Positions 1-8,541 of a stretch of DNA of 64,000 nucleotides are shown one piece after another. The translations under genes and the position numbers were made by a program. The stretch is from positions 1-64,000 of the forward strand of contig JACKJK010000012.1 in NCBI GenBank assembly GCA_020637985.1. The letters run 5' to 3'. The notes under the pieces were generated by a model that made no database searches, had not been told where the DNA came from, and worked only from the letters and a program-made list of their open reading frames with translations. Within the stretch, counting starts at the first letter, position 1. Each line of letters begins with the position of its first letter. The DNA comes from Rhodobiaceae bacterium (GTDB lineage: Bacteria; Pseudomonadota; Alphaproteobacteria; Rhizobiales; Tepidamorphaceae).

Positions 1-101
1 GCAATTCCGCGGGTTTACCCAATCACGCGACAAGATGCGCGCGAACATAGCGCGCGGGCGCCCCTTGCGCTATCGTCCGCGCCGAAACAGGGACAGGACC
101 G

Positions 102-899
102 ATGAACGCTTCACCGCGTACCAAGGAAACGCCGGCGCCGGAGGCGACGACACGCACCCATTTCGGCTTCCGCGAAGTCGATGCGTCCGACAAGGCCCGC
201 CTCGTCGGCGAAGTCTTCGACAAGGTCGCAGCGCGCTACGATCTGATGAACGACATGATGTCCGGCGGCCTGCACCGGGTGTGGAAGGACGCAATGATCG
301 CCTGGCTCAATCCGCCGCGCTCGCCCGCCGGCGCGCCGTGGCGCGTCGTCGACGTGGCGGGCGGCACGGGAGACATCGCCTTCCGCATCGCCGACAAGGC
401 GCCGCGCGCCGACATCGACGTCATCGATATCAACCCGGAAATGCTCGGGGTCGGCGCACGCCGCTGGCAGGATCGCGGTGGCGGCGAGCGCGTGCGCTTC
501 ACCGCCGGCGACGCCATGGCACTGCCGCTACCGGACGCCAGCCGCGATGCCTACACGATCGCCTTCGGCATCCGCAACGTCACCGACGTCAACAAGGCGC
601 TGGCCGAGGCCTACCGCGTGCTGCGTCCCGGCGGGCGGTTCCTGTGCCTGGAATTCTCTGCCGTCGACGTGCCAGGCCTTGACCGCATCTACGATCTCTA
701 TTCCTTCAACGTGATCCCGGCGATGGGCCGCATGGTGATCGGCGATGCCGAGCCCTACCAGTATCTGGTCGAGAGCATCCGGCGCTTCCCCGACCAGGAG
801 ACCTTTGCAGGCATGATCGCGCGCGCAGGATTCGCCCGTGCCCAGTTCCGCAACCTGAGCGGCGGCATCGCGGCGCTGCATTCGGGCTGGAAGATCTGA
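102..899 (+). CDS. ubiE: UbiE, demethylmenaquinone/ubiquinone C-methyltransferase
   Basis: SAM-dependent methyltransferase (265 aa) that C-methylates the benzoquinone ring in ubiquinone synthesis. Seen: the UbiE N-terminal signature YDLMNDMMS at residues 46-54, the glycine-rich SAM motif DVAGGTG at 84-90, and FGIRNVTD near residue 154, a family hallmark. Length is slightly above the usual 250 aa because of a polar N-terminus. The ATG at 102 follows a GGACAGGACC purine stretch. ubiB starts 25 bp downstream, so the two quinone genes are probably one transcript. No upstream gene is visible in the first 101 bases. Confidence 0.96.
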   Translation: MNASPRTKETPAPEATTRTHFGFREVDASDKARLVGEVFDKVAARYDLMNDMMSGGLHRVWKDAMIAWLNPPRSPAGAPWRVVDVAGGTGDIAFRIADKAPRADIDVIDINPEMLGVGARRWQDRGGGERVRFTAGDAMALPLPDASRDAYTIAFGIRNVTDVNKALAEAYRVLRPGGRFLCLEFSAVDVPGLDRIYDLYSFNVIPAMGRMVIGDAEPYQYLVESIRRFPDQETFAGMIARAGFARAQFRNLSGGIAALHSGWKI

Positions 900-924
900 C
901 CGGCCGGGGAGGCGGAGCGTAGCA

Positions 925-2448
925 GTGTTCGGGCGTGATCTGCTTTCACTGGCGCATTCGGGTTTCGTGCTGGCCCGCGAAGGCGCCTTCGCGCCGGTCG
1001 ATCCGCAGGGCCTTCCCGCCGGTCCGCGCCTGGCGATCGGGCTTGCCCGCCTGATGGAGAAACGCGAAGGGGGGCGCAAGCTGTCCGGTGCGCTGCAGCG
1101 CCTGGGGCCGAGCTACATCAAACTTGGGCAGTTTCTCGCCACCCGCCGCGACATCGTCGGGCGCGAGGTCGCCGACGACCTCGCCAGCCTGCAGGACCGC
1201 ATGCCGGCGTTTCCCGACGCTGTGGCCAGGAAAGCCGTTGAGGCCGGATTGGGTCGCTCCATCGATGAGGTGTTTTCGGAATTCGGTCCCGCCGTCGCCG
1301 CCGCGTCCATCGCCCAGGTGCACCGCGCCCGCCTCAAGGACGGCCGTGCCGTCGCGGTGAAGGTCCTGCGGCCGGGCATCGAGAAGCGCTTCGCGCGCGA
1401 TCTTGGCACCTTCGCCACCGCAGCGCGCATCGGCGAGCGGCTTGACCCGGAAGCCCGCCGCCTGCGGCTGACGGCGGTGGTCGATGAGCTCGCCCGCTCG
1501 GCGAAGATCGAGATGGATTTGCGAATGGAAGCCGCAGCCATCTCCGAGATGGCCGAGAACATCGCCCAGGACCCCGGATTCCGCGTGCCCGAAGTGATCT
1601 GGCCGGCGACCTCCAAGCGCGTGCTGACCACCGAGTGGATCGACGGTATTCCGCTGTCCGACATGGACGCGGTCCGCGCATCCGGGCACGATCTGGAGGC
1701 TGTTGCGGTCACCGCCATCCAGTCGTTCCTGCGCCACGCCATGCGCGATGGCTTCTTTCATGCCGACATGCACCCCGGCAACCTGTTCGTCGCCCCTGAC
1801 GGCACGCTGGTCGCCGTTGACTTCGGCATCATGGGCCGGCTCGGCGCCAAGGAACGTCACTTCCTGGCCGAGATCCTCTGGGGCTTCATCAGGCAGGACT
1901 ACCGCCGCACGGCGGAAGTGCACTTCGAGGCAGGCTACGTCCCGCGTATCCACACGGTGGAGGATTTCTCCCAGGCGCTACGCGCCATCGGCACCCCGAT
2001 CCGCGGCCAGTCGGCGCAGGACATCTCCATGGCGCGGCTGCTGTCGCAGCTGCTGGAGGTAACCGAGATCTTCGACATGAAGACCCGGCCCGAGCTGCTG
2101 CTGCTGCAGAAGACGATGGTCGTGGTGGAAGGCGTGTCGCGCAACCTCGATCCCGCCTTCGACATGTGGTCGGCGGCAGAACCCGTGGTCGGCGAGTGGA
2201 TTGCCCGCAATCTGGGACCGGCCGGCAAGCTTGCCGATGCCGCCGAAAGTGTGGGCGCCCTGGCACGTATTGCCGGCCAGGCGCCGGGGCTGCTGGAACG
2301 TGCAGAGCGGCTGGCGCAGGATTTCGCCGAGGCCGCGGAACGTGGCGATTTCGCGCGCGACACGGGTGACGCGACGGACCGCCGCACGCTGGCGCTGTGG
2401 GTCGGCGCGCTGGCGCTGGTCGCCATCGCGCTGGCGCAGGTGTTCTAG
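925..2448 (+). CDS. ubiB: UbiB, ubiquinone biosynthesis atypical kinase/ATPase
   Basis: Member of the ABC1/ADCK/UbiB atypical kinase family (507 aa), an accessory ATPase needed for ubiquinone synthesis at the inner membrane. Seen: the family KxGQ motif as KLGQ at residues 66-69, an alanine-rich nucleotide loop followed by SIAQVHRA near residue 130, HADMHPGNL and VDFGIMGRLG in the catalytic loop and metal-binding region, and a C-terminal hydrophobic anchor over the last 20 residues. The start is GTG at 925, preceded by GGGGAGGCGGAG. It follows ubiE closely, supporting a quinone operon. Confidence 0.95.
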   Translation: MFGRDLLSLAHSGFVLAREGAFAPVDPQGLPAGPRLAIGLARLMEKREGGRKLSGALQRLGPSYIKLGQFLATRRDIVGREVADDLASLQDRMPAFPDAVARKAVEAGLGRSIDEVFSEFGPAVAAASIAQVHRARLKDGRAVAVKVLRPGIEKRFARDLGTFATAARIGERLDPEARRLRLTAVVDELARSAKIEMDLRMEAAAISEMAENIAQDPGFRVPEVIWPATSKRVLTTEWIDGIPLSDMDAVRASGHDLEAVAVTAIQSFLRHAMRDGFFHADMHPGNLFVAPDGTLVAVDFGIMGRLGAKERHFLAEILWGFIRQDYRRTAEVHFEAGYVPRIHTVEDFSQALRAIGTPIRGQSAQDISMARLLSQLLEVTEIFDMKTRPELLLLQKTMVVVEGVSRNLDPAFDMWSAAEPVVGEWIARNLGPAGKLADAAESVGALARIAGQAPGLLERAERLAQDFAEAAERGDFARDTGDATDRRTLALWVGALALVAIALAQVF

Positions 2449-2449
2449 A

Positions 2450-2492
2450 GCATGATCCGACCGGAGCGAAGCGAGGATCGATAAGATCATGC
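2450..2492. repeat. RIME-like palindromic repeat, copy 1
   Basis: Begins just after the ubiB stop. Outer arms GCATGATC and GATCATGC are perfect 8-bp inverted repeats. The overall layout matches copies at 16379, 18901, 59466 and 59521, though the inner sequence here lacks the CCGAAAAGT/ACTTTTCGG core. Such intergenic palindromes are typical of Rhizobiales (RIME family). It could fold at the 3' end of the ubiB mRNA. Confidence 0.6.
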
Positions 2493-2535
2493 GGCCAGAA
2501 CAATTGGATTGGACGCCGTCCTTGTGTGGTCAGTT

Positions 2536-2560
2536 GCGTTGCGGTCAGATCGCGCAACGC
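2536..2560. repeat. Inverted repeat in the ubiB-coaBC gap
   Basis: Perfect 8-bp arms GCGTTGCG and CGCAACGC are separated by 9 nt. No run of T follows, so it is not a standard intrinsic terminator. It could be an operator or an mRNA hairpin between ubiB and coaBC. Confidence 0.35.
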
Positions 2561-2657
2561 TCCCGGCGCCGGCACTTAGGGCGACGCGAGTTTGCGTGCT
2601 AGAGGGAACGGGCTTCGGCTCCGGCGGCGGTGGCCGCCGCGTTGGGAGGCGACTGCG

Positions 2658-3875
2658 ATGCAGGGCAAGCGCATTCTGCTGATCGTCGGCGGCGGCATCG
2701 CCGCCTACAAGGCGCTCGAACTGGTCCGCCTGATCCGCGGCGCCGGCGCCTCCGTGCGCGCCATCCTGACCGCGGCGGGCGAGAAATTCGTCACCCCGCT
2801 GTCGCTGGCGAGCCTCACCGGCGACAAGGTCTACACCGACCTCTTCAGCCTGACCGACGAGGCCGAGATGGGCCACATCGAGCTGTCGCGCGACGCCGAC
2901 CTGCTGGTCGTTGCGCCTGCGACCGCCAACCTGATGGCCCGCATGGCCGCCGGCATCGCCGACGATCTCGCCACCACCGCGCTGCTGGCGACCGACAAGC
3001 CGGTGCTCTGCGCACCCGCCATGAACGTGCGCATGTGGCAGCACCCGGCTACACGGCGCAACGTCGAGACGTTGCAGCGCGACGGCATCGCTTTCGTCGG
3101 CCCCGACGCAGGCGAGATGGCCTGCGGTGAATTCGGCCCCGGCCGCCTAGCCGAGCCCGCCGCGATCCTTGCCGCCATCCGCGAACACTTCGCCGGACGT
3201 GCCCCCACCGGTGCGCTGTCCGGCGTCCGCGTGCTGGTGACCGCGGGTCCCACGCACGAGCCGATCGACCCGGTGCGCTACATCGCCAACCGCTCCTCCG
3301 GCAAGCAGGGCTACGCGATCGCCGCCGCCGCCGCCGCCGCCGGCGCGGATGTCATCCTCGTCAGCGGGCCGGTCGGCTTGCCCGATCCCGCCGGCGTCAC
3401 GACCATCCGCGTCGAGACCGCGCGCGAGATGCTGGCCGCCGTCGAAGGTGCTCTGCCCGCCGACGTCGGCATCTTCGCCGCCGCGGTCGCCGACTGGCGT
3501 GTCGAGACCGAAGGCGGCCAGAAGATCAAGAAGCAGAAGGGAGCCGCACCGCCAGCTCTGGCGCTCGCCGAAAACCCCGACATCCTGGCGACGATCGCGG
3601 GCGGTGCAAAGCGTCCGCGCCTCGTCATCGGCTTTGCGGCGGAAACCGAGAAGGTGATCGAACACGCGACCGCCAAGCGGCAGCGCAAGCAGGCCGACTG
3701 GATTCTCGCCAACGACGTCTCGCCGGACACCGGAGTGATGGGCGGCGACGCCAACACCATCCATCTTGTCGGCGCAGGCGGCGTCGACTCCTGGCCGCAG
3801 ATGTCGAAGATCGAGGTCGCCGAGCGACTCGTGGCGCGCATTGCCGCAGCGCTGGCGCAGAGCCCGCGCGCATGA
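2658..3875 (+). CDS. coaBC: CoaBC, phosphopantothenoylcysteine synthetase/decarboxylase
   Basis: Bifunctional coenzyme A enzyme (405 aa from this start). The N-terminal FMN-dependent CoaC half decarboxylates phosphopantothenoylcysteine; the C-terminal CoaB half makes it from phosphopantothenate and cysteine. Seen: the flavoprotein region with APAMNVRMW (the PxMNxxMW motif), the catalytic-cysteine segment GEMACGEFGPGRL, then the CoaB nucleotide-binding segment TAGPTHEPIDPVRYIANRSS. I chose ATG 2658 because GGGAGG lies 9 bp upstream and the protein then begins MQGKRILL, as the family does; an upstream in-frame start would add an arginine-rich tail. Overlaps dut by 4 bp. Confidence 0.95.
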   Translation: MQGKRILLIVGGGIAAYKALELVRLIRGAGASVRAILTAAGEKFVTPLSLASLTGDKVYTDLFSLTDEAEMGHIELSRDADLLVVAPATANLMARMAAGIADDLATTALLATDKPVLCAPAMNVRMWQHPATRRNVETLQRDGIAFVGPDAGEMACGEFGPGRLAEPAAILAAIREHFAGRAPTGALSGVRVLVTAGPTHEPIDPVRYIANRSSGKQGYAIAAAAAAAGADVILVSGPVGLPDPAGVTTIRVETAREMLAAVEGALPADVGIFAAAVADWRVETEGGQKIKKQKGAAPPALALAENPDILATIAGGAKRPRLVIGFAAETEKVIEHATAKRQRKQADWILANDVSPDTGVMGGDANTIHLVGAGGVDSWPQMSKIEVAERLVARIAAALAQSPRA

Positions 3876-4333
3876 GCACCAGGCCCGTATTGCCGTTCCT
3901 GCGGCTGCCCGGCGGGGAGGGCTTGCCGCTTCCCGCCTACCAGAGCGATGGCGCGGCCGGCCTCGACCTCTGCGCGGCCCTGCCAGTGGAGGCGCCGCTG
4001 ACGCTGCAGCCAGGCGAGCGCGCCTTGGTGCCGACCGGTTTTGCCGCCGCAATTCCCGCCGGATTCGAGGGCCAGGTCCGTCCGCGTTCCGGCAACGCCC
4101 TGAAGCGGGGCCTGACATGCCTCAATGCACCCGGCACCATCGATAGTGACTATAGGGGCGAAATCGGTGTGATCCTCGTCAATCTCGGCGAAGACCAGCA
4201 GACGATCCGACGCGCCGACCGTATCGCACAACTGGTCATTGCGCCGGTGGTTCAGGTTCAGGTCATCGAGGTGGATGAAGTCACCGGGACGGTGCGCGGT
4301 GCGAGTGGGTTTGGCTCGACCGGCATCGGCTGA
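3872..4333 (+). CDS. dut: Dut, dUTP diphosphatase
   Basis: Homotrimeric dUTPase (153 aa) that hydrolyses dUTP to dUMP and pyrophosphate, keeping uracil out of DNA and feeding dTMP synthesis. All five motifs can be placed: AAGLDLCA (1), RPRSG (2), GTIDSDYRGEI with the catalytic aspartate (3), the RADRIAQLVI segment (4) and GASGFGSTG (5, the P-loop-like tail). The start overlaps the coaBC stop as ATGA, so translation is coupled. coaBC-dut is a common alphaproteobacterial pair. Confidence 0.96.
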   Translation: MSTRPVLPFLRLPGGEGLPLPAYQSDGAAGLDLCAALPVEAPLTLQPGERALVPTGFAAAIPAGFEGQVRPRSGNALKRGLTCLNAPGTIDSDYRGEIGVILVNLGEDQQTIRRADRIAQLVIAPVVQVQVIEVDEVTGTVRGASGFGSTGIG

Positions 4334-4378
4334 GAAACGCCGGTTTCCCGATGTTGAAAGGAGGCATCGGCTGAGAAA
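4322..4378. repeat. 16-bp direct repeat at the 3' end of dut
   Basis: GGCATCGGCTGAGAAA occurs at 4322-4337, covering the last dut codons and its stop, and again at 4363-4378 in the leader of the Rrf2 gene. The second copy looks like a short segmental duplication. No function is apparent. Confidence 0.5.
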
Positions 4379-4417
4379 AGAGACAAAAACGGTTCCGATT
4401 CGACTCGGGGGAGACAA

Positions 4418-4861
4418 ATGATCGGGCTTTCGCGCAAATCGGTCCTCGCGATCGAGGCAGTCGTGGACATTGCCCACCACGGCAAGGGCGAGCCGGTATC
4501 GAGCCGAGATTTCACCGATCGGCTCGATATCCCGCGCCGGCACCTGGAGCCGGTGCTCCAGTCGCTGGTGCGCAACGGCATCCTGAAAAGCATCCGCGGT
4601 CCGCGCGGCGGCTACGTTCTGGCGCGCGAGCGCCGCAGGATTTCCCTGCGCGATATCGTGCAGGCTGCGACATCAAGTCGCGACCCGGAGTTCCCGGAAA
4701 CGAGCGCGCTTGGCCGCGATGTCATCGAACCGATGCTGACCGATGTCTTCGCCGCCGCCGAGACGGCGATGGACGCCATTTCGCTGCAGGACCTGATGGA
4801 AAGGGCGGAGAGTGCCGGTGTCTTGCCGGAAACGGGGTCGTACGAAGATTTCACTATATAA
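4418..4861 (+). CDS. Rrf2-family transcriptional regulator beside cysK
   Basis: Winged helix-turn-helix protein of the Rrf2 family (147 aa; same family as IscR, NsrR, CymR). Seen: the N-terminal LSRKSVLAIEAVVDIA helix, the recognition region DIPRRHLEPVLQSLVRNGIL and the wing SIRGPRGGYVLA. It contains no cysteine at all, so it cannot hold an Fe-S cluster as IscR and NsrR do. Its place directly before cysK recalls CymR, which regulates cysteine metabolism, but that role is inference. SD GGGGGAGA precedes ATG 4418. An AT-rich dyad covers its stop codon. Confidence 0.88.
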   Translation: MIGLSRKSVLAIEAVVDIAHHGKGEPVSSRDFTDRLDIPRRHLEPVLQSLVRNGILKSIRGPRGGYVLARERRRISLRDIVQAATSSRDPEFPETSALGRDVIEPMLTDVFAAAETAMDAISLQDLMERAESAGVLPETGSYEDFTI

Positions 4862-4881
4862 CACAACAGTGATGTAATATA
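4855..4881. promoter_or_regulatory. AT-rich dyad between the Rrf2 gene and cysK
   Basis: TATATAACA (4855-4863) and TGTAATATA (4873-4881) form an inverted repeat matching at 8 of 9 positions, with a 9-nt spacer. The run from about 4850 to 4912 is strikingly AT-rich for this GC-rich window and also holds several TATA-like hexamers. It overlaps the Rrf2 stop and lies 145 bp before cysK. Most likely a cysK promoter/operator, perhaps for the neighbouring Rrf2 protein (inference). Confidence 0.5.
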
Positions 4882-5025
4882 AAATATATATCGTATTTCT
4901 ATGGTTGAATATTGACGTGGCGCCAGTTCGCGGCCACATTCCAGGCCAGCGCCTGCCGGTGCGCGCGACGACACGCGTGGCGCGGCGGGCATGTCTCCTG
5001 CACCAAGCCCTCGGGAAAGTTCGTC

Positions 5026-5997
5026 ATGAGCAAGTCTTCGTCTTCCGCAAAGGCGCCCGGCCGCGGCCGCGTCTACGATTCGATCACCGACACCATCGGC
5101 GATACGCCGCTGGTGCGCCTGTCGCGCATCGCCGCCGCGCATGGCGTCAAGGCCGACATCCTTGCCAAGCTTGAGTTCTTCAACCCGATCGCCAGCGTCA
5201 AGGACCGCATCGGCGTATCGATGATCGATGCGCTGGAAGCCGCCGGCAAGATCGGTCCGAAGACCGTGCTGGTCGAGCCGACCTCCGGCAACACCGGCAT
5301 CGCGCTCGCCTTCGCCGCCGCCGCGCGCGGCTACCGGCTGATCCTGGTGATGCCGGAATCGATGTCGATGGAACGCCGCAAGATGCTCGCCCTGCTCGGC
5401 GCCGAGCTTGAGCTGACGCCTGCCGAGAAGGGCATGAAGGGCGCGGTGGCGCGCGCCGAGGAACTCGTCGCCAGCCTGCCGGACGCGGTTCTGCCACAGC
5501 AGTTCCAGAACCCCGCCAACCCGGCGATCCACCGCGCGACGACGGCTCAGGAAATCCTCAACGACACTGGCGGCAAGGTCGATGTGTTTGTGTCCGGCGT
5601 TGGCACCGGCGGCACGATCACCGGCGTCGGCCAGGTTCTCAAGCAGAACGTCAAGGGAGTGCGGATTGTCGCCGTCGAACCGGAGGACAGCCCCGTCCTG
5701 TCCGGCGGCCAGCCCGGCCCGCACAAGATCCAGGGCATCGGAGCCGGCTTCGTTCCCGACGTGCTCGACCGCGATGTCATCGACGAGGTTGTCACCGTCG
5801 GCAACCAGACCGCCTTCGAGACGGCGCGCGAACTCGCCCGCACCGAGGGCATCCCGGTCGGCATTTCCTCGGGCGCGGCTCTGGCAGCTGCCATCGAGGT
5901 TGGCAGCCGTCCGGAGATGGCCGGCAAGACGATCGTCGTGGTGATCCCCTCGTTCGCCGAGCGCTATCTGTCGACGGCGCTGTTCGAGGGGCTTTGA
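5026..5997 (+). CDS. cysK: CysK, cysteine synthase A
   Basis: PLP-dependent O-acetylserine sulfhydrylase (323 aa), which makes cysteine from O-acetylserine and sulfide. Seen: the PLP lysine in NPIASVKDRIG, the substrate loop EPTSGNTG, and the phosphate-binding GVGTGGTITG. I chose ATG 5026 (MSKSSSSAK) because the protein then reaches the conserved DTIGDTPLVRL after a short tail, and GGGAAAG lies upstream; an earlier in-frame start would add 38 residues with no family match. It lies downstream of a cysteine-free Rrf2 regulator and an AT-rich dyad, a likely control region. Confidence 0.94.
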   Translation: MSKSSSSAKAPGRGRVYDSITDTIGDTPLVRLSRIAAAHGVKADILAKLEFFNPIASVKDRIGVSMIDALEAAGKIGPKTVLVEPTSGNTGIALAFAAAARGYRLILVMPESMSMERRKMLALLGAELELTPAEKGMKGAVARAEELVASLPDAVLPQQFQNPANPAIHRATTAQEILNDTGGKVDVFVSGVGTGGTITGVGQVLKQNVKGVRIVAVEPEDSPVLSGGQPGPHKIQGIGAGFVPDVLDRDVIDEVVTVGNQTAFETARELARTEGIPVGISSGAALAAAIEVGSRPEMAGKTIVVVIPSFAERYLSTALFEGL

Positions 5998-6061
5998 TCG
6001 CCTTCTCCCTGTTGCGGGGCCGTGCTTCTTTTTTCTGCGCGGTCCCGCTACCGTCGCGGCC

Positions 6062-6844
6062 ATGAGCATCGACGACGACGAACTCGAACGCTACGCGCGC
6101 CACATCGTCCTGCCGGAAATCGGCGGGGCAGGGCAGCAGCGCCTGCGCTCGGCAAGGGTGCTGGTCATCGGTGCCGGTGGCCTCGGCGCGCCGGCGCTGC
6201 TTTACCTTGCCGCCGCTGGCGTCGGCACGCTCGGTATCGTCGATGACGATGTCGTCAGCCTGTCCAACCTGCAGCGCCAGGTGATCCACGACACCGTGCT
6301 CGTCGGCGAGAGGAAGACCGACAGCGCCGCCGCGCGCATCGCTGCGATCAACCCGCATGTGCGCGTCGAGGCCCATCCGCTGCGGATCGGTGTGGACAAT
6401 GCGCAGGGCCTCGCCGCTGGCTACGACATGGTCCTCGATGGCAGCGACAATTTCGACACGCGCTATTGCGTGTCCGACGCCTGCTTTCACGCGCGAAAAC
6501 CGCTGGTGACCGGCGCTGTCGGCCGCTTTGACGGCTCGCTGACCGTCCTCGCGCCGCACGAGACGGGGGCGGACGGCAGGCCGAACCCGACCTACCGCTG
6601 CCTGTTCCCCGATGCCCCGCCGCCCGGCACGGTCGCCCCTTGCGCGGAGGCCGGCGTCATCGGCGCTCTGACCGGCGTGATCGGAACCTTGATGGCGATG
6701 GAGGCGATCAAGCTGCTGACCGGCGCGGGCGAGCCGCTGGTCGGGCGGCTGCTGCTCTACGACGCGCTCGCCGCCACCTTCGACACGATCCGCTATGGCT
6801 GGACCCCGGCCAACCCGCTGAACGGCACCAACACCGCTGACTAG
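6062..6844 (+). CDS. HesA/MoeB/ThiF-family adenylyltransferase
   Basis: E1-like enzyme (260 aa) that would adenylate the C-terminal glycine of a ubiquitin-like sulfur carrier (MoaD or ThiS). Seen: the Rossmann motif GAGGLGAPALLYLAAAGVG near residue 39, followed by DDDVVSLSNLQRQ, and DGSDNFDTRY with the family aspartate. In E. coli MoeB two CxxC pairs hold zinc; here the first pair reads TYRC and no CxxC occurs at the C-terminus, so the zinc site seems lost. No rhodanese domain. The carrier protein is not in the window, so MoeB versus ThiF cannot be decided. Abuts the cupin gene tail to tail. Confidence 0.88.
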   Translation: MSIDDDELERYARHIVLPEIGGAGQQRLRSARVLVIGAGGLGAPALLYLAAAGVGTLGIVDDDVVSLSNLQRQVIHDTVLVGERKTDSAAARIAAINPHVRVEAHPLRIGVDNAQGLAAGYDMVLDGSDNFDTRYCVSDACFHARKPLVTGAVGRFDGSLTVLAPHETGADGRPNPTYRCLFPDAPPPGTVAPCAEAGVIGALTGVIGTLMAMEAIKLLTGAGEPLVGRLLLYDALAATFDTIRYGWTPANPLNGTNTAD

Positions 6845-7318
6845 TCAGACCGCGCTGCCGTCCTTGCGGGTGAAGCGGCGTCCGCCCTGGCCGTCCGGCT
6901 CGACGGCGAGGTCGTGTTCGGGATAGGTGCCGTGGTCGACGTCCATCCGACGCGAACCGACCTCCAGGATCGTCACCGTTTCGCTCGTCCGGTTGACGAT
7001 CGCGTGCCCTGTCTCGACGCCGGCCCTGAAGCCGATGCAGTCGCCGGGCCGCAGCGTTTCCTCGCCGTCGCCGATCAGCAGCGTCGGCTCTCCGGCGAGC
7101 ACGTAGACGAATTCGTCTTCCGCCGTATGCCAGTGCTTCAGCGCGCTCGCCGCCCCCGGTGCGAGGTCGGTCAGGTTGACGCCGAACTGGTCGAGGCCGA
7201 AGGCGTTGCCCAGCGCCCGCTTGGCGCGGCCTTCTGTCACAGATGCGAATTCCGCCGGGTAGATCGTCTTCGTACGCGCCTCGATATCGCGCGCGCGGAT
7301 CGAATGCCGCTTGCCCAT
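6845..7318 (-). CDS. Cupin-domain protein
   Basis: Small single-domain cupin (157 aa). Seen: the metal-binding pattern KHWHTAEDEFVYVLAGEP followed by RPGDCIGF and ETGHAIVN, which supply the His-His-Glu-His type ligands, so a bound divalent metal is likely. The substrate cannot be told; cupins of this shape are often annotated as sugar-isomerase-like or storage proteins. It begins 6 bp after the stop of the 2-hydroxyacid dehydrogenase gene on the same strand, so the two are likely co-transcribed. Confidence 0.85.
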   Translation of the reverse strand: MGKRHSIRARDIEARTKTIYPAEFASVTEGRAKRALGNAFGLDQFGVNLTDLAPGAASALKHWHTAEDEFVYVLAGEPTLLIGDGEETLRPGDCIGFRAGVETGHAIVNRTSETVTILEVGSRRMDVDHGTYPEHDLAVEPDGQGGRRFTRKDGSAV

Positions 7319-7324
7319 GCCGGC

Positions 7325-8311
7325 CTAGAGCATCGACGGCAGGACGCGGTCCGGCGGCCGGTGTCCGTCGGCGAAGGTCTTGATGTTGATGATGACCTTC
7401 TCGCCCATGTCGATGCGCCCTTCCAGCGTCGCCGAGCCCATGTGCGGCAGCAGCACGACACGATCGGACTTGACCAGCTTGGGGTTGACGCTGGGCTCGT
7501 GTTCGAACACGTCGAGCCCGGCGCCGGCGATCTCTTCGGCTTCCAGCATGCGCGCCAGCGCGTTCTCGTCGATCACCTCGCCGCGCGCGGTGTTGACCAC
7601 GTAGGCTTCCGGACGCAGCAGCTTCAGCCGCCGCGCCGAGAGCAGATGATAGGTGCCCGGCGTGTGCGGGCAGTGGATCGAGATGACATCCATGCGCGCC
7701 AGCATCTGGTCGAGGCTTTCCCAGTAGGTCGCCTCCAGCTGTTCCTCGACGTCCTGGGGCACCTTCCGGCGGTTGTGGTAGTGGATCTGCATGCCGAAGG
7801 CCTTGGCCCGGCGCGCCACCGCCTGACCGATGCGTCCCATGCCGACGATCCCCAGCCGCTTGCCGTTGATGCGGTGTCCCAGCATCCAGGTCGGCGACCA
7901 GCCCTTCCACTCGCCTGTCTCGATGGCGCGGATGCCATGTACCAGGCGGCGCGGCACGGCGAGGATCAGCGCCATCGCCATGTCGGCTGTGTCCTCGGTC
8001 AGCACGCCCGGCGTATTGGTGACCGCGATGCCGCGCTGGGTCGCGGTGCCGACGTCGATGTTGTCGACGCCGTTTCCGTAGTTGGCGATCAGCTTCAGCC
8101 GCTCTCCCGCCTGGCTGAGGATGGAGGCGTCGATGCGGTCGGTCACCGTTGGCACGAGGACGTCCGCCTGCTGCACCGCGGCGGCGAGCTCGGCCGGCGA
8201 CATCGGCGTGTCGTCGGTGTTGAGGCGGGCGTCGAAGAGTTCGCGCATCCGCGTCTCCACGACGTCCGGCAACTTGCGTGTCACGATGACGACTGGCTTG
8301 AATTTACCCAT
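7325..8311 (-). CDS. D-2-hydroxyacid dehydrogenase (glyoxylate reductase-like)
   Basis: NAD(P)-dependent D-isomer 2-hydroxyacid dehydrogenase (328 aa). Seen: the nucleotide-binding fold GMGRIGQAVARRAKAFG, followed by NRRK which suggests NADPH preference, the arginine in VVNTARGEVIDE, the glutamate in VFEHEPSV and the catalytic histidine in LLPHMGSAT. Closest to GyaR-type glyoxylate/hydroxypyruvate reductases. The MGKFKPVVIV start at 8311 fits the family; an in-frame ATG at 8365 would add 18 residues without a matching fold. Precedes the cupin gene. Confidence 0.9.
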   Translation of the reverse strand: MGKFKPVVIVTRKLPDVVETRMRELFDARLNTDDTPMSPAELAAAVQQADVLVPTVTDRIDASILSQAGERLKLIANYGNGVDNIDVGTATQRGIAVTNTPGVLTEDTADMAMALILAVPRRLVHGIRAIETGEWKGWSPTWMLGHRINGKRLGIVGMGRIGQAVARRAKAFGMQIHYHNRRKVPQDVEEQLEATYWESLDQMLARMDVISIHCPHTPGTYHLLSARRLKLLRPEAYVVNTARGEVIDENALARMLEAEEIAGAGLDVFEHEPSVNPKLVKSDRVVLLPHMGSATLEGRIDMGEKVIINIKTFADGHRPPDRVLPSML

Positions 8312-8541
8312 TGCACTCGACCCGTCCGACCCCAAGAGGAAGATGCCCGCCGGCATCCATTGCAACCTTAAACCGGCGTTTACTCCTGCACGTCAATGTT
8401 GGTCGTGCAGGAGGCGCGGCACCTGTTCGCGCCTGAATATCAGAAGGGCCGGGAAAGACAAAGCGCGACTGCCGCCGCGGCGATGCACGCGGCATCAATC
8501 CGGCAGCCGTGCGGCCTTCGCGGCGGTTCGATGTGAGACAG

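Noticed and set aside
6914..8371. 485-codon plus-strand frame opposite the cupin and dehydrogenase genes
   Set aside because: Its protein is Arg/His/Asp-rich without motifs, while the minus strand encodes complete families.
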